The position numbers and the translations under genes were made by a program. Under the pieces are notes generated by a model. The model made no database searches. It worked only from the letters and a program-made list of their open reading frames with translations, and was not told the DNA's origin. Positions 6,266 to 13,203 of a stretch of 14,542 bases of DNA are shown here, piece after piece. Numbering within the stretch: the stretch's first letter is position 1; each line of letters opens with the position of its first letter. The DNA comes from Devosia sp. (lineage in GTDB: Bacteria; Pseudomonadota; Alphaproteobacteria; Rhizobiales; Devosiaceae). The DNA lies in assembly GCA_011322005.1 (NCBI GenBank), contig DROE01000243.1, forward strand, positions 1 to 14,542, written 5' to 3'.

Positions 6266-9208
6266 TTGAGGAAATCCCCGATACCAAAAGTGTTCCCATG
6301 GGGCAAACCGGCAAAGAATTTCCTGCACGCAATGCGTTTTGTTGTATTATTTGCGATAACAATAGTCCTTGCTGCAGTTGGAACGCGCAGCGCCAACGCC
6401 TTTGAGGTCGTTTCTGTTCCCCCTGATGTGAACGCTGTCAATCTGAGGGCCGCGGTTGACGTGCTGCCCGGAAACGAAGGCCGGGTGCGTCTGTCAACAG
6501 CGCCGGGCGAAGACGGCATCATTCGGCGGATCGAGGTTCTGGCTGCCAAAGAAGGGACAAACCCCAATTGGGCTCTTTTTGCCCTGAGCAACCCTTCGGA
6601 TGAACAGATTGAGCGTTTGCTCGTTGCACCGTTTTTCCGTATGCCGGGCTCGGGCCTGTTCAATCCCGATCTGGGATCCGAGCGCATTTCCGAACTCACT
6701 CCAAGCTCAGGCTTGCGCCCCCAACGCCTGATTGATGCCGAAGCAGATGTTTTTGAGGTTGTGCTTGACCCCGGTGCAACTGTGACCTTTGCCGCCGAGC
6801 TGTCCGGTGACCGACTGCCCGAGCTTTACATGTGGGAACCGGGCGCCTATCGCGACTATGTCAACTCATTTACCCTTTTTCGGGGCACCGTTCTGGGCAT
6901 CGCCGGTCTGGCGGCTGTGTTCCTCACCATCATGTTTGTGGTCAAGGGGAGGGGGGTATTTCCGGCTACCGCTGCCTTCTCCTGGGCGGTGTTGATCTAC
7001 CTTCTGGTCGATTTTGGTGTTCTTGGTCGCCTGATTGGAGTCGGCAATGGCTCGGTTCAACCCTACCGGGCTGCCGCCGAAGCGGCCATCGCCACGACCT
7101 TGTTCGGTTTCTTGTTTATCTATCTGAACCTGCACCGCTGGCATTTGCGTTTCCTGCATCTGGCACTGGCGCTCTCCGCGGTGATGTTGGCACTATTTGC
7201 CTTTGCGTTCCTTCAGCCTTCAATCGCCGCAACCGTTGCCCGCACGGTTTTGTTCATCCTGGCCATTCTGGGTTTTGTGCTCATTCTTCTGCTTGCCATG
7301 CGCGGTTACGATCGCGCAGTGATGCTGGTACCGACCTGGATCATATTTTTTGCCTGGTTGTTCTACTCCTGGATGGTGATCACGGGGCGCATCTCCAACG
7401 ATATTGCCCAACCCGCGGTTGCCGGCGGTCTGGTATTGATTGTCATGCTCATCGGCTTCACCACCGTGCAGCACGCTTTTGCCGAGGGACAGGTTTCCCT
7501 TGGATCATTGTCGGAAATTGAACGCCGGGCACTGGCCCTGACCGGTAGCGGTGATTTTGTCTTTGACTGGAATATTGAGCGCGACCGGGTCAACGTCGCC
7601 CCAGAACTGCATTCGCGTCTGGGAGAACGACCCGGAACCCTGCGCGGTGCCATAAAACTCTGGCTTGACCGCGTGCATCCGGAAGACCGGGACAAGTTCC
7701 GCACGGCGCTTGACACTCTTGTGGAGTTGCGCCGGGGGCGCTCCAACATGGACGTGAGGGTGGGGTGCCAGGACGGCACCTTTCGCACCTTCAACATGCG
7801 GGTCAAGCCGGTGCTGAGCAGCGATGGCAGTGTCAATCGGATTGTAGGAACGCTTCAGGACGTGACAGAGCAGCGGGCGTCGCGCGAAAGGCTTATGCAT
7901 GACGCTGTGCATGACAGCCTGACCGGATTGCCCAACAAGCAGTTGTTGCTGGATCGGCTCGAGAGAGCTCTGACGCGCGCGCGCTCTTCTGCGGCCCCCA
8001 AACCGGCGGTTCTTATCATCGATCTGGATGATTTTTCACAACTTGATGAGCGTGTGGGCAAAGCAGCCTCGGATTCGGTCCTGCTCGCGGTGTCCAGAAG
8101 GATTGCACGGGTGATCCGGCCCATGGACACCCTGGCCCGCCTAAGCGGAAGTCAATTCGGAGCCATTCTGATCTCAGAGGGCAACGCCAGCCAGATAGCA
8201 GAGATCGCCGAACAGATGCGCCGCAGCCTGCGCGCACCGTTCAATTTCGGGGACCAAGACCTGGCGCTCACTGCCTCCATCGGCATCACAATTTTTGACA
8301 ACGGCCCCGCCGACGCCGCCGAAGTGGTGCGGGACGCCGAGCTGGCCATGTACTATGCCAAACGGCTCGGCGGCGACAGGATTGAGGCCTACCGCGCCTC
8401 AGCCCGTTCCATCGCCGCCTATTCGGAGGCCTCCGAAAAGGACCTGGAACGTGCCATGAACGAGGGCGAACTGCAGGTCCACTACCAGCCGATCTATGAT
8501 ATTCACACCAGCCGTATTGCCGGGGCCGAGGCCCTCATGCGCTGGAATCACCCCTCAAGGGGCGCGATCAGTCCCTCGGAGTTTATCCCCCTGGCAGAAC
8601 GCACCGGACAGATAGAAAAACTGGGGAGGCTAGCCCTGCGCCAGGCCGCCAACCAGACCGGTAACTGGATATACCAGCTCCCGGTCGACGGAGACTTTTT
8701 TGTTTCCATCAACCTCTCTGCAACACAATTGTCCACCGATACGCTTCTCAACGATATGCGCACGCTGGTCACCGAAAACACCATGCTGGCCCGGCATATC
8801 AAGCTCGAAGTGACCGAGAGTCAGGTTATGACCAACCCAGAGCACTCAGCCCATGTTTTGTCTGCCCTGAAGGACCTGGGGCTGGGACTGGCGCTGGACG
8901 ATTTTGGCACCGGTCATTCTTCGCTTTCCTACCTGCACCGCTTTCCCTTTGATACGGTCAAGATTCCAGCGCAGTTCGTGCAGATGAGTGACGCCACCGG
9001 CATGGCCCACACCCAAGGCCCGATAATTCGCGCCGTCATGTCTTTAGCCACCGAACTGGGTCTCAAGGTGATCGCCGAGGGCGTGGAGACAGCCGAAGAA
9101 CTTGAGCGCCTGCGTCTGCTGGATTGCCAGCTCGCTCAGGGATTTATTCTGGACCCCGCCCTCTCGGGCAGCGACCTGCACAGAAAACTCGCCTCACAAT
9201 TCACTTGA
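6266..9208 (+). CDS. Membrane sensor with 7TM, PAS, degenerate GGDEF and EAL domains (probable c-di-GMP phosphodiesterase)
   Basis: A 980-residue protein. Order of domains: hydrophobic signal sequence (about residues 23-45, ending SANA), beta-rich periplasmic domain (about 46-194) like 7TMR-DISMED2, a seven-helix block (about 200-405) like 7TMR-DISM, a PAS domain (about 419-540, including RVHPEDRDKF), GGDEF (about 550-690) and EAL (about 720-975). The GGDEF signature is SGSQF (627-631), lacking the usual acidic pair, so cyclase activity is unlikely. The EAL domain keeps its expected catalytic residues: E755-A-L with the following Arg, SINLSATQL, KLEVTES, LDDFGTGHSSLSYL, AEGVET and QGF. It therefore probably hydrolyses c-di-GMP in response to a periplasmic or membrane signal. 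The start is uncertain: TTG 6266, GTG 6290 and ATG 6332 are possible, none with a good ribosome-binding site; 6332 gives a compact signal peptide. Confidence 0.9.
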   Translation: MRKSPIPKVFPWGKPAKNFLHAMRFVVLFAITIVLAAVGTRSANAFEVVSVPPDVNAVNLRAAVDVLPGNEGRVRLSTAPGEDGIIRRIEVLAAKEGTNPNWALFALSNPSDEQIERLLVAPFFRMPGSGLFNPDLGSERISELTPSSGLRPQRLIDAEADVFEVVLDPGATVTFAAELSGDRLPELYMWEPGAYRDYVNSFTLFRGTVLGIAGLAAVFLTIMFVVKGRGVFPATAAFSWAVLIYLLVDFGVLGRLIGVGNGSVQPYRAAAEAAIATTLFGFLFIYLNLHRWHLRFLHLALALSAVMLALFAFAFLQPSIAATVARTVLFILAILGFVLILLLAMRGYDRAVMLVPTWIIFFAWLFYSWMVITGRISNDIAQPAVAGGLVLIVMLIGFTTVQHAFAEGQVSLGSLSEIERRALALTGSGDFVFDWNIERDRVNVAPELHSRLGERPGTLRGAIKLWLDRVHPEDRDKFRTALDTLVELRRGRSNMDVRVGCQDGTFRTFNMRVKPVLSSDGSVNRIVGTLQDVTEQRASRERLMHDAVHDSLTGLPNKQLLLDRLERALTRARSSAAPKPAVLIIDLDDFSQLDERVGKAASDSVLLAVSRRIARVIRPMDTLARLSGSQFGAILISEGNASQIAEIAEQMRRSLRAPFNFGDQDLALTASIGITIFDNGPADAAEVVRDAELAMYYAKRLGGDRIEAYRASARSIAAYSEASEKDLERAMNEGELQVHYQPIYDIHTSRIAGAEALMRWNHPSRGAISPSEFIPLAERTGQIEKLGRLALRQAANQTGNWIYQLPVDGDFFVSINLSATQLSTDTLLNDMRTLVTENTMLARHIKLEVTESQVMTNPEHSAHVLSALKDLGLGLALDDFGTGHSSLSYLHRFPFDTVKIPAQFVQMSDATGMAHTQGPIIRAVMSLATELGLKVIAEGVETAEELERLRLLDCQLAQGFILDPALSGSDLHRKLASQFT

Positions 9209-9227
9209 TTGCCAGGTGATGTCCGCT

Positions 9228-9830
9228 TCAGGCATTGCCCGAATAGGCGCTGAGCGAAGCCCTGCTGACCCCCAATATTTGCAGCGCCTTCTCATAACGT
9301 GCTTCAAGGGGAACATCAAATAAAAGTTCAGCATCATAGGGTACCGTGAGCCATGCGTTCTGGGCCAGTTCCTGCTCCAGTTGACCGGGGCTCCACCCGC
9401 AATAACCCAATGCAAAAATCGCTTTTTCCGGCTTATCTTCATAGGCGATGGCTCTAAGGATTTCGACATTGGCCGAAAGATGAATATCCTTTGTGACTTC
9501 AAGAGAAGAATTGTTTGACTCATAGTCAGGCGAGTGCAGCACAAAACCGCGCGCCCGGTCCACCGGCCCCCCCCGCAACACATGGCGCCGGGCTATTTTG
9601 CTGCTGATCTTAATTTTTTTGTCTGGAGCGCCAACTTCCAGATCACGCAGCACGTCCTCAAACCTGAGGTCCTGCAGGGTCTGATTGACAATCAGCGCCA
9701 TCGCTCCCTCTTCACCATGATCTACGACATAGATGACGCTTTCAAAAAAACGCTCATCACCCATGAGAGGCATGGGGACCAGAAACTCGCCCTTCAGGGA
9801 GAAATCCCTGTCTGTAGATTTTTGTACCAT
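9228..9830 (-). CDS. YqgE/AlgH family protein
   Basis: A 200-residue UPF0301 (YqgE/AlgH) protein. The family is widespread, cytoplasmic and of poorly defined function; AlgH was named for an effect on alginate expression in Pseudomonas. Family motifs are clear: LKGEFLVPMPLMGDERFFESVIYV followed by DHGEEGAMALIVNQ near the start, then HVLRGGPVDRARGFVLHS and ALGYCGWSPGQLEQELAQNAWL. The frame stays open upstream to 10268, but that extension runs through the divergent gene, so the ATG at 9830 is used. Length is then normal. It converges on the EAL gene with 19 bases between stops and no obvious shared terminator hairpin. It is divergent from the DsbD-like gene, an arrangement I recall as frequent in Hyphomicrobiales. 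A run of eight C on the + strand (9567-9574) encodes the Gly-Gly-Pro of RGGPVD. Confidence 0.94.
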   Translation of the reverse strand: MVQKSTDRDFSLKGEFLVPMPLMGDERFFESVIYVVDHGEEGAMALIVNQTLQDLRFEDVLRDLEVGAPDKKIKISSKIARRHVLRGGPVDRARGFVLHSPDYESNNSSLEVTKDIHLSANVEILRAIAYEDKPEKAIFALGYCGWSPGQLEQELAQNAWLTVPYDAELLFDVPLEARYEKALQILGVSRASLSAYSGNA

Positions 9831-9885
9831 GCCGACAAGGTTACGCTCTTGGAGCCTGTATGAACAGCGTCTGGAGTAAAATTTT

Positions 9886-9907
9886 CTGATCACGAAGGAC
9901 TGATCAC
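9886..9907. repeat. Short direct repeat CTGATCAC in the yqgE/dsbD-like divergent region
   Basis: CTGATCAC occurs at 9886-9893 and again at 9900-9907, a spacing of 14 bases start to start. Each copy contains the palindrome TGATCA. The pair lies in the 81-base region between divergent genes, 5-26 bases before the ATG at 9912. The repeat could be a regulator-binding site or chance. Confidence 0.4.
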
Positions 9908-9911
9908 CGGG

Positions 9912-10775
9912 ATGTTTCTTCTTCGCACTGCTTATTGTAACACATCTCCCATGCGCTTGCTTTCTCCTCTCACGGCCCTGATGGCTCTCTTCGCTCTGCA
10001 GACTCCAGCAGCAGGTGGCGAAACGCCCTGGCAGGATATTGCACCCCAGGCCAGCGCGCGCCTTGTCTCTTCCGATGTCCTGAAAGATGGCAGGACAATG
10101 CTTGCTCTGGAGCTGTCCATGCCTGAAACCACTTGGACCTATTGGCGGGTGCCGGGTGAAACCGGTATCCCCCTGCAACTGGAGTTTGAAGGTTCCAAAG
10201 GCGTCTCGGCGTTTGAAGTCAAATGGCCGTTTCCCGTACGGGAGGTTATCTATGGCTTTGTCGATCACATATATCGTGGTGATATTGTCCTGCCCGTTGA
10301 GCTAAGCGTGCAAGGGGAGAGGCCCTTTGTCGCCATGCAGGCGGTGCTGGGTGTGTGTTCGGATATTTGCGTGCCCGTTTTCGCAAACTTCGAACTTGAG
10401 CTCAACCTGGAAAGGCGCGACCGGTCCCAGAGTTTGCGCATCAACCAGGCAATGGCCCGCGTACCCATCCCATGGGATCAACAGACTGACATCGTCGAGG
10501 CGGTAGCTTTCGACCAGCCCAATCAGCGGGTTCTGGTTCGGCTCTCAAGCCCCGATGTTGACTTCTCCTCGATGATCCTGTCCACTCAAAATCCTTCCAT
10601 CGTGTTCGGGCCGCCTCAAAAAAGCCAGATAGAAGGAGTAGTTTCGTTTCCCAAACTGGGGGAAAGTGGCGACGACGAGCTTTACGAACTCTCCTATATC
10701 ATCTCGTTTATGTCGGCTCTGGGTCCCTATGAAATAAGACAGGACGCTGTATCTCTGGCAGATATAGGCGGTTAG
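9912..10775 (+). CDS. Secreted DsbD N-terminal-domain-like protein
   Basis: A protein of 287 residues from ATG 9912, or 274 from ATG 9951. It resembles the periplasmic N-terminal domain of the thiol:disulfide interchange protein DsbD (the family also found in ScsB-like proteins), without the transmembrane electron-transfer and thioredoxin domains. A signal peptide is visible (MRLLSPLTALMALFALQTPAAGG from 9951). Signature regions are YWRVPGETGIPLQLEFEGSKGV, FEVKWPFPVREVIYGF, and AVLGVCSDICVPVFANFEL with the likely redox pair Cys149 and Cys153 (numbered from 9912). It probably takes part in periplasmic thiol redox, but its electron donor is not encoded nearby. An AAGGA site at 9895-9899 is 12 bases before ATG 9912; ATG 9951 has none, yet gives the neater signal peptide. 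Confidence 0.85.
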   Translation: MFLLRTAYCNTSPMRLLSPLTALMALFALQTPAAGGETPWQDIAPQASARLVSSDVLKDGRTMLALELSMPETTWTYWRVPGETGIPLQLEFEGSKGVSAFEVKWPFPVREVIYGFVDHIYRGDIVLPVELSVQGERPFVAMQAVLGVCSDICVPVFANFELELNLERRDRSQSLRINQAMARVPIPWDQQTDIVEAVAFDQPNQRVLVRLSSPDVDFSSMILSTQNPSIVFGPPQKSQIEGVVSFPKLGESGDDELYELSYIISFMSALGPYEIRQDAVSLADIGG

Positions 10776-11119
10776 GTTGGGGCCAGCCAGCTAGGGGTGA
10801 TGGAAATATTGTATTCCAGCAAAATGTGGTTTAATCGGGCCATGTCGTGCCTGTTGCGCTCTGGCCTGAGGGCGTTGTCTGGCAGGTCCGGAACAGGTGA
10901 ATTCTTCAGATCGGTCAACTCGATTCAAGGACGTGTCCGCAGACTGGGAGGACGCATCGGGCGGTGCGCCGGAATTTTCCTTCGCCACCCGGAGACGGAA
11001 CAGTGTAGGACATGTTCGTGGATGACAAAAGGTGCGGCTGACATGCAATGCAGCCTCGGTTAGATATGTTGGTTCTGACGGGCCAGGGAATGTCACTTAG
11101 TGCGTAGGAATTTTTAGAA
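10776..11119. other. Gene-free stretch, no feature identified
   Basis: This 344-base interval lies between the DsbD-like gene and the lipoprotein gene. Open frames exist on both strands (88 codons at 10797-11063 plus, 101 codons at 10791-11096 minus), but their products are rich in Arg, Ser and Cys, match no family I recognise and lack good ribosome-binding sites. Small hairpins are present (GGTTG/CAGCC at 10775-10788; GGCG/CGCC at 10960-10970) but are too weak to call. It does not resemble a tRNA or any structured RNA I know. It probably holds the promoter of the lipoprotein gene. Confidence 0.5.
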
Positions 11120-11743
11120 ATGAAAGCCAGCGAACAGCTAACACCGCGGAACAGAACTGAACAACGTCTCCCGCCTGCTCTGCGTAGCGTGGCAGCGGCG
11201 CTGGTTGTGGGCGTGACGCTTGCAGGGTGTGGTGTCGGTTCTCTTGTCGGCGATGGTTCCAATTCCGCCAATCAGCTTGCAGACACAACTGCAACTCCAA
11301 ACGAGATTTCTCAGGTGCAGTCCAGCGCTTTGCCGGCAATTGCCACTGAATGCCCGCCCATCAAGGTGCGCGATGGTGGCGAATCGATTTTTGCCTATGC
11401 CAACAATCGTATCGGAGATGCCCGGGCGCTGCAGTTCCAGGCGGTAATTGATGGTCAGTCGCGCAACTGCGTGGTTTCCAACGGGCTTATTACGGTCAAA
11501 ATGGGCGTTGTCGGTCGCCTGGTTCTTGGCCCCAGCAGTTCGCAAAACTCCATGACGCTTCCCTTGCGCTTTGCCGTTGAGCGCGATGAAATCACCGTTT
11601 TCTCACAGGTCTACAACATTCCCATGACCGTTACACCGCCGAGCCAGTCCGAGGAATTTGTCAAAGTGGTGGAAAACGTTGCCATTCCCTATCTGGGGGG
11701 GGAGGATATTGTCATCTGGGTCGGGTTTGACTCTCAGGTATAG
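11120..11743 (+). CDS. Putative lipoprotein of unknown function
   Basis: A 207-residue predicted lipoprotein that I cannot assign to a named family. The N-terminus has a charged region (residues 1-22), a hydrophobic core (about 23-34) and a lipobox LAGC with Cys37 as the lipidated residue. The mature part begins with a Gly/Ser/Asn/Thr-rich linker (about 38-70), then a beta-rich domain containing ATECPPIKVRDGGESIFAY and DGQSRNCVVSNGLITVKMGV. The mature cysteines, Cys78 and Cys117, could form a disulfide. The ATG at 11120 has a TAGGAA site at 11105-11110. It stands alone: 376 bases after the start of the gene-free stretch's upstream neighbour ends no operon partner is seen, and the promoter of the glycine riboswitch begins directly after its stop. 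A G8 run lies at 11695-11702 near the C-terminus. Confidence 0.8.
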   Translation: MKASEQLTPRNRTEQRLPPALRSVAAALVVGVTLAGCGVGSLVGDGSNSANQLADTTATPNEISQVQSSALPAIATECPPIKVRDGGESIFAYANNRIGDARALQFQAVIDGQSRNCVVSNGLITVKMGVVGRLVLGPSSSQNSMTLPLRFAVERDEITVFSQVYNIPMTVTPPSQSEEFVKVVENVAIPYLGGEDIVIWVGFDSQV

Positions 11744-11772
11744 TTGACCTGCATAAGGTTTTGCATCACTAT
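11744..11772 (+). promoter_or_regulatory. Probable promoter of the glycine riboswitch and gcv operon
   Basis: TTGACC (11744-11749) matches five of six bases of the sigma-70 -35 consensus. After 17 bases comes CACTAT (11767-11772), a weaker -10 with three of six matches. A transcript starting about 7 bases later (11779-11780) would begin exactly at the first strand of the riboswitch. The -35 box starts at the base following the lipoprotein stop codon. Confidence 0.5.
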
Positions 11773-11779
11773 TGCACCC

Positions 11780-11961
11780 GAACGCGGGAGAGACCGGCTA
11801 GATGCCCGGCGCCGAAGGAGCAACCGCCCCGGAAACTCTCAGGCAGAAGGACCGCATTCAACGTCAAACTCTGGAAAGAGGAGCCCTTGAGGTTCCCGCC
11901 GAAGGAGTAACCGGAGCGGTTCGCGCACCGGGAAATCTCTCAGGTCGCCGGACAGAGGGGG
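11780..11961 (+). promoter_or_regulatory. Tandem glycine riboswitch
   Basis: Two consecutive glycine aptamers control the gcv operon. In aptamer 1 the closing stem pairs 11780-11787 with 11852-11859 (one mismatch; core GCGG/CCGC). It has the conserved segments GCCGAAGGAGCAACC (11811-11825), GGAAACTCTCAGGC (11831-11844) and AAGGACCGC (11847-11855). In aptamer 2 the stem CTCTG (11869-11873) pairs with CAGAG (11953-11957), with GCCGAAGGAGTAACC (11898-11912), GGAAATCTCTCAGGT (11931-11945) and a terminal GGACAGAGGGGG. This is the standard class that senses glycine and, in front of gcvT, turns on glycine cleavage when glycine is in excess. Identification by motif is firm; the switching mechanism is discussed in the next entry. 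Confidence 0.96.
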
Positions 11962-12041
11962 CATGAACTTCAGGCTGTTTCTTGCCTGGAGCAAATGCTT
12001 CTTGTTGTCGGAGATGTGACGTGGTTCAGCCTGATGCCCCC
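11957..12041 (+). promoter_or_regulatory. Putative riboswitch expression platform with alternative stems
   Basis: GGGGGCAT (11957-11964), starting at the last base of the aptamer 2 closing stem, is perfectly complementary to ATGCCCCC (12034-12041) in early gcvT. Next to it CAGGC (11971-11975) can pair with GCCTG at 11984-11988 (local hairpin, extendable to TTCAGGC/GCCTGGA) or with GCCTG at 12029-12033, which continues the long stem across a 6-base bulge. The long form encloses the gcvT ribosome-binding site (GGAG, 12010-12013) and GTG start (12021). The complementarity is plain in the sequence; that it regulates translation is inference. No U tract follows the local hairpin, so it is not a typical terminator. 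Confidence 0.4.
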
Positions 12042-13166
12042 CCGCTAAAAACCGCTCTTTATGATTTGCATGTCGCCCAGGGCGGGCGCATGGTCGATTT
12101 CAGCGGCTATGAACTGCCGGTGCAGTTCGAAGGCATAGTCGCCGAACACATGCACACCCGCACTCTGGCCAGCCTGTTCGATGTTTCGCACATGGGGCAG
12201 ATGACGGTAACCGGCCCTGATTTCAAAGCAACATCCTCAGCCCTTGAAACGCTGCTGCCGGGGAACCTGAAAAACCTCAAGCCCGGCTCCATGCGCTATA
12301 CGGTTCTGCTCAACGCCAACGGCGGCATCGAGGATGACCTGATTGTCACCCGTCCCGCTGTGGGCCAGGCGCCGGATGGCGTGATGTTCATTGTCGTCAA
12401 TGCGGCACGCAAATCCCACGATCTGGCGATTTTCAAAGCAGCACTTGGCGACCTGCTCGAATTTGAACTGCACCAGGATAAGGCCCTGCTGGCCCTGCAG
12501 GGACCAGTTGCGGGTGCCGTGCTGGCCAAACTCGGCGATGCGCCCCACAAACTGACCTTCATGCAAACCATGCCCGCCCGGATTGAGGGGATGGACTGTC
12601 AGATTTCCCGCTGCGGCTATACCGGTGAAGACGGGTTCGAAATTTCCCTGAGCAACGCCGAGGCCACCCGGATGGCGGAAATGCTCTATGCCGACGAACG
12701 TGTAAAACCCGCCGGTCTTGGAGCGCGCGACAGCTTGCGGCTGGAAGCCGGGCTTTGCCTTTATGGCCACGACATGGACGACACCATCGACCCGGTTTCG
12801 GCAGACCTGCTGTTTGCCATCGGCAAGCAGAGGCGTACTGATGGCGGTTTTGTCGGCGCCCCCCGCGTGCTTGAGATTATCAAAAACGGGCCGCAAAAGC
12901 GCCGCGTGGGCATCCTGTTTGAAGGTCGCATGCCGGTGCGCGAGGGCGCAGAGATTATTGACGAGGGGGGCGCAAAAATCGGTCAGGTAACATCGGGCAC
13001 TTTTGCGCCCAGTCTCAAAGCGCCGATCGCCATGGCCTATGTGCCCGCCGAAATTGCCACGCCCGGCACCAAGATCAAGGCGCTGGTGCGGGGGCGTGAG
13101 GTTGTCGGCACCATCACAAAAATGCCCTTTGTCCGCCAAAACTATGCGCGTCAACCCGGTATCTGA
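12021..13166 (+). CDS. gcvT: Glycine cleavage system aminomethyltransferase (T-protein)
   Basis: A 381-residue T-protein that transfers the methylene group from the aminomethyl-lipoyl arm of GcvH to tetrahydrofolate, releasing ammonia. Family features in order: LKTALYDLHVAQGGRMVDFSGYELPVQF, FDVSHMGQM, YTVLLNANGGIEDDLIV, the folate-site region SRCGYTGEDGFEISL, and GARDSLRLEAGLCLYGHDMDD. The open frame extends to TTG 11982, but that part overlaps the riboswitch platform hairpin and adds no family residues. GTG 12021 is chosen because GGAG lies 7 bases upstream and the length then fits the family. Codons 6-8 contain a C7 run (12037-12043). Expression should respond to glycine through the upstream riboswitch. 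gcvH follows after 37 bases. Confidence 0.96.
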   Translation: MVQPDAPPLKTALYDLHVAQGGRMVDFSGYELPVQFEGIVAEHMHTRTLASLFDVSHMGQMTVTGPDFKATSSALETLLPGNLKNLKPGSMRYTVLLNANGGIEDDLIVTRPAVGQAPDGVMFIVVNAARKSHDLAIFKAALGDLLEFELHQDKALLALQGPVAGAVLAKLGDAPHKLTFMQTMPARIEGMDCQISRCGYTGEDGFEISLSNAEATRMAEMLYADERVKPAGLGARDSLRLEAGLCLYGHDMDDTIDPVSADLLFAIGKQRRTDGGFVGAPRVLEIIKNGPQKRRVGILFEGRMPVREGAEIIDEGGAKIGQVTSGTFAPSLKAPIAMAYVPAEIATPGTKIKALVRGREVVGTITKMPFVRQNYARQPGI

Positions 13167-13203
13167 AGCAACGCCATTTCGTTTCCAAGCAAGGACTTTC
13201 ATT

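Noticed and set aside
9831..10268. Upstream extension of the yqgE frame (146 extra codons)
   Set aside because: It runs antisense through the DsbD-like gene, and the family N-terminus begins at ATG 9830.
10958..10980. GGCG-GTG-CGCC hairpin followed by AATTTTCC as a terminator
   Set aside because: The stem is only 4 bp with a mismatch next to it and the T run is four bases, too weak to support.
10797..11063. 88-codon + strand frame in the gene-free interval
   Set aside because: Composition is Arg/Ser/Cys rich, no ribosome-binding site is seen, and no family resemblance could be found by eye.
11969..11990. TTCAGGC/GCCTGGA hairpin as an intrinsic terminator of the riboswitch
   Set aside because: No run of T follows the stem; GCAAATGCTTCTTG is not a normal terminator tail. 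A translational role is more likely.
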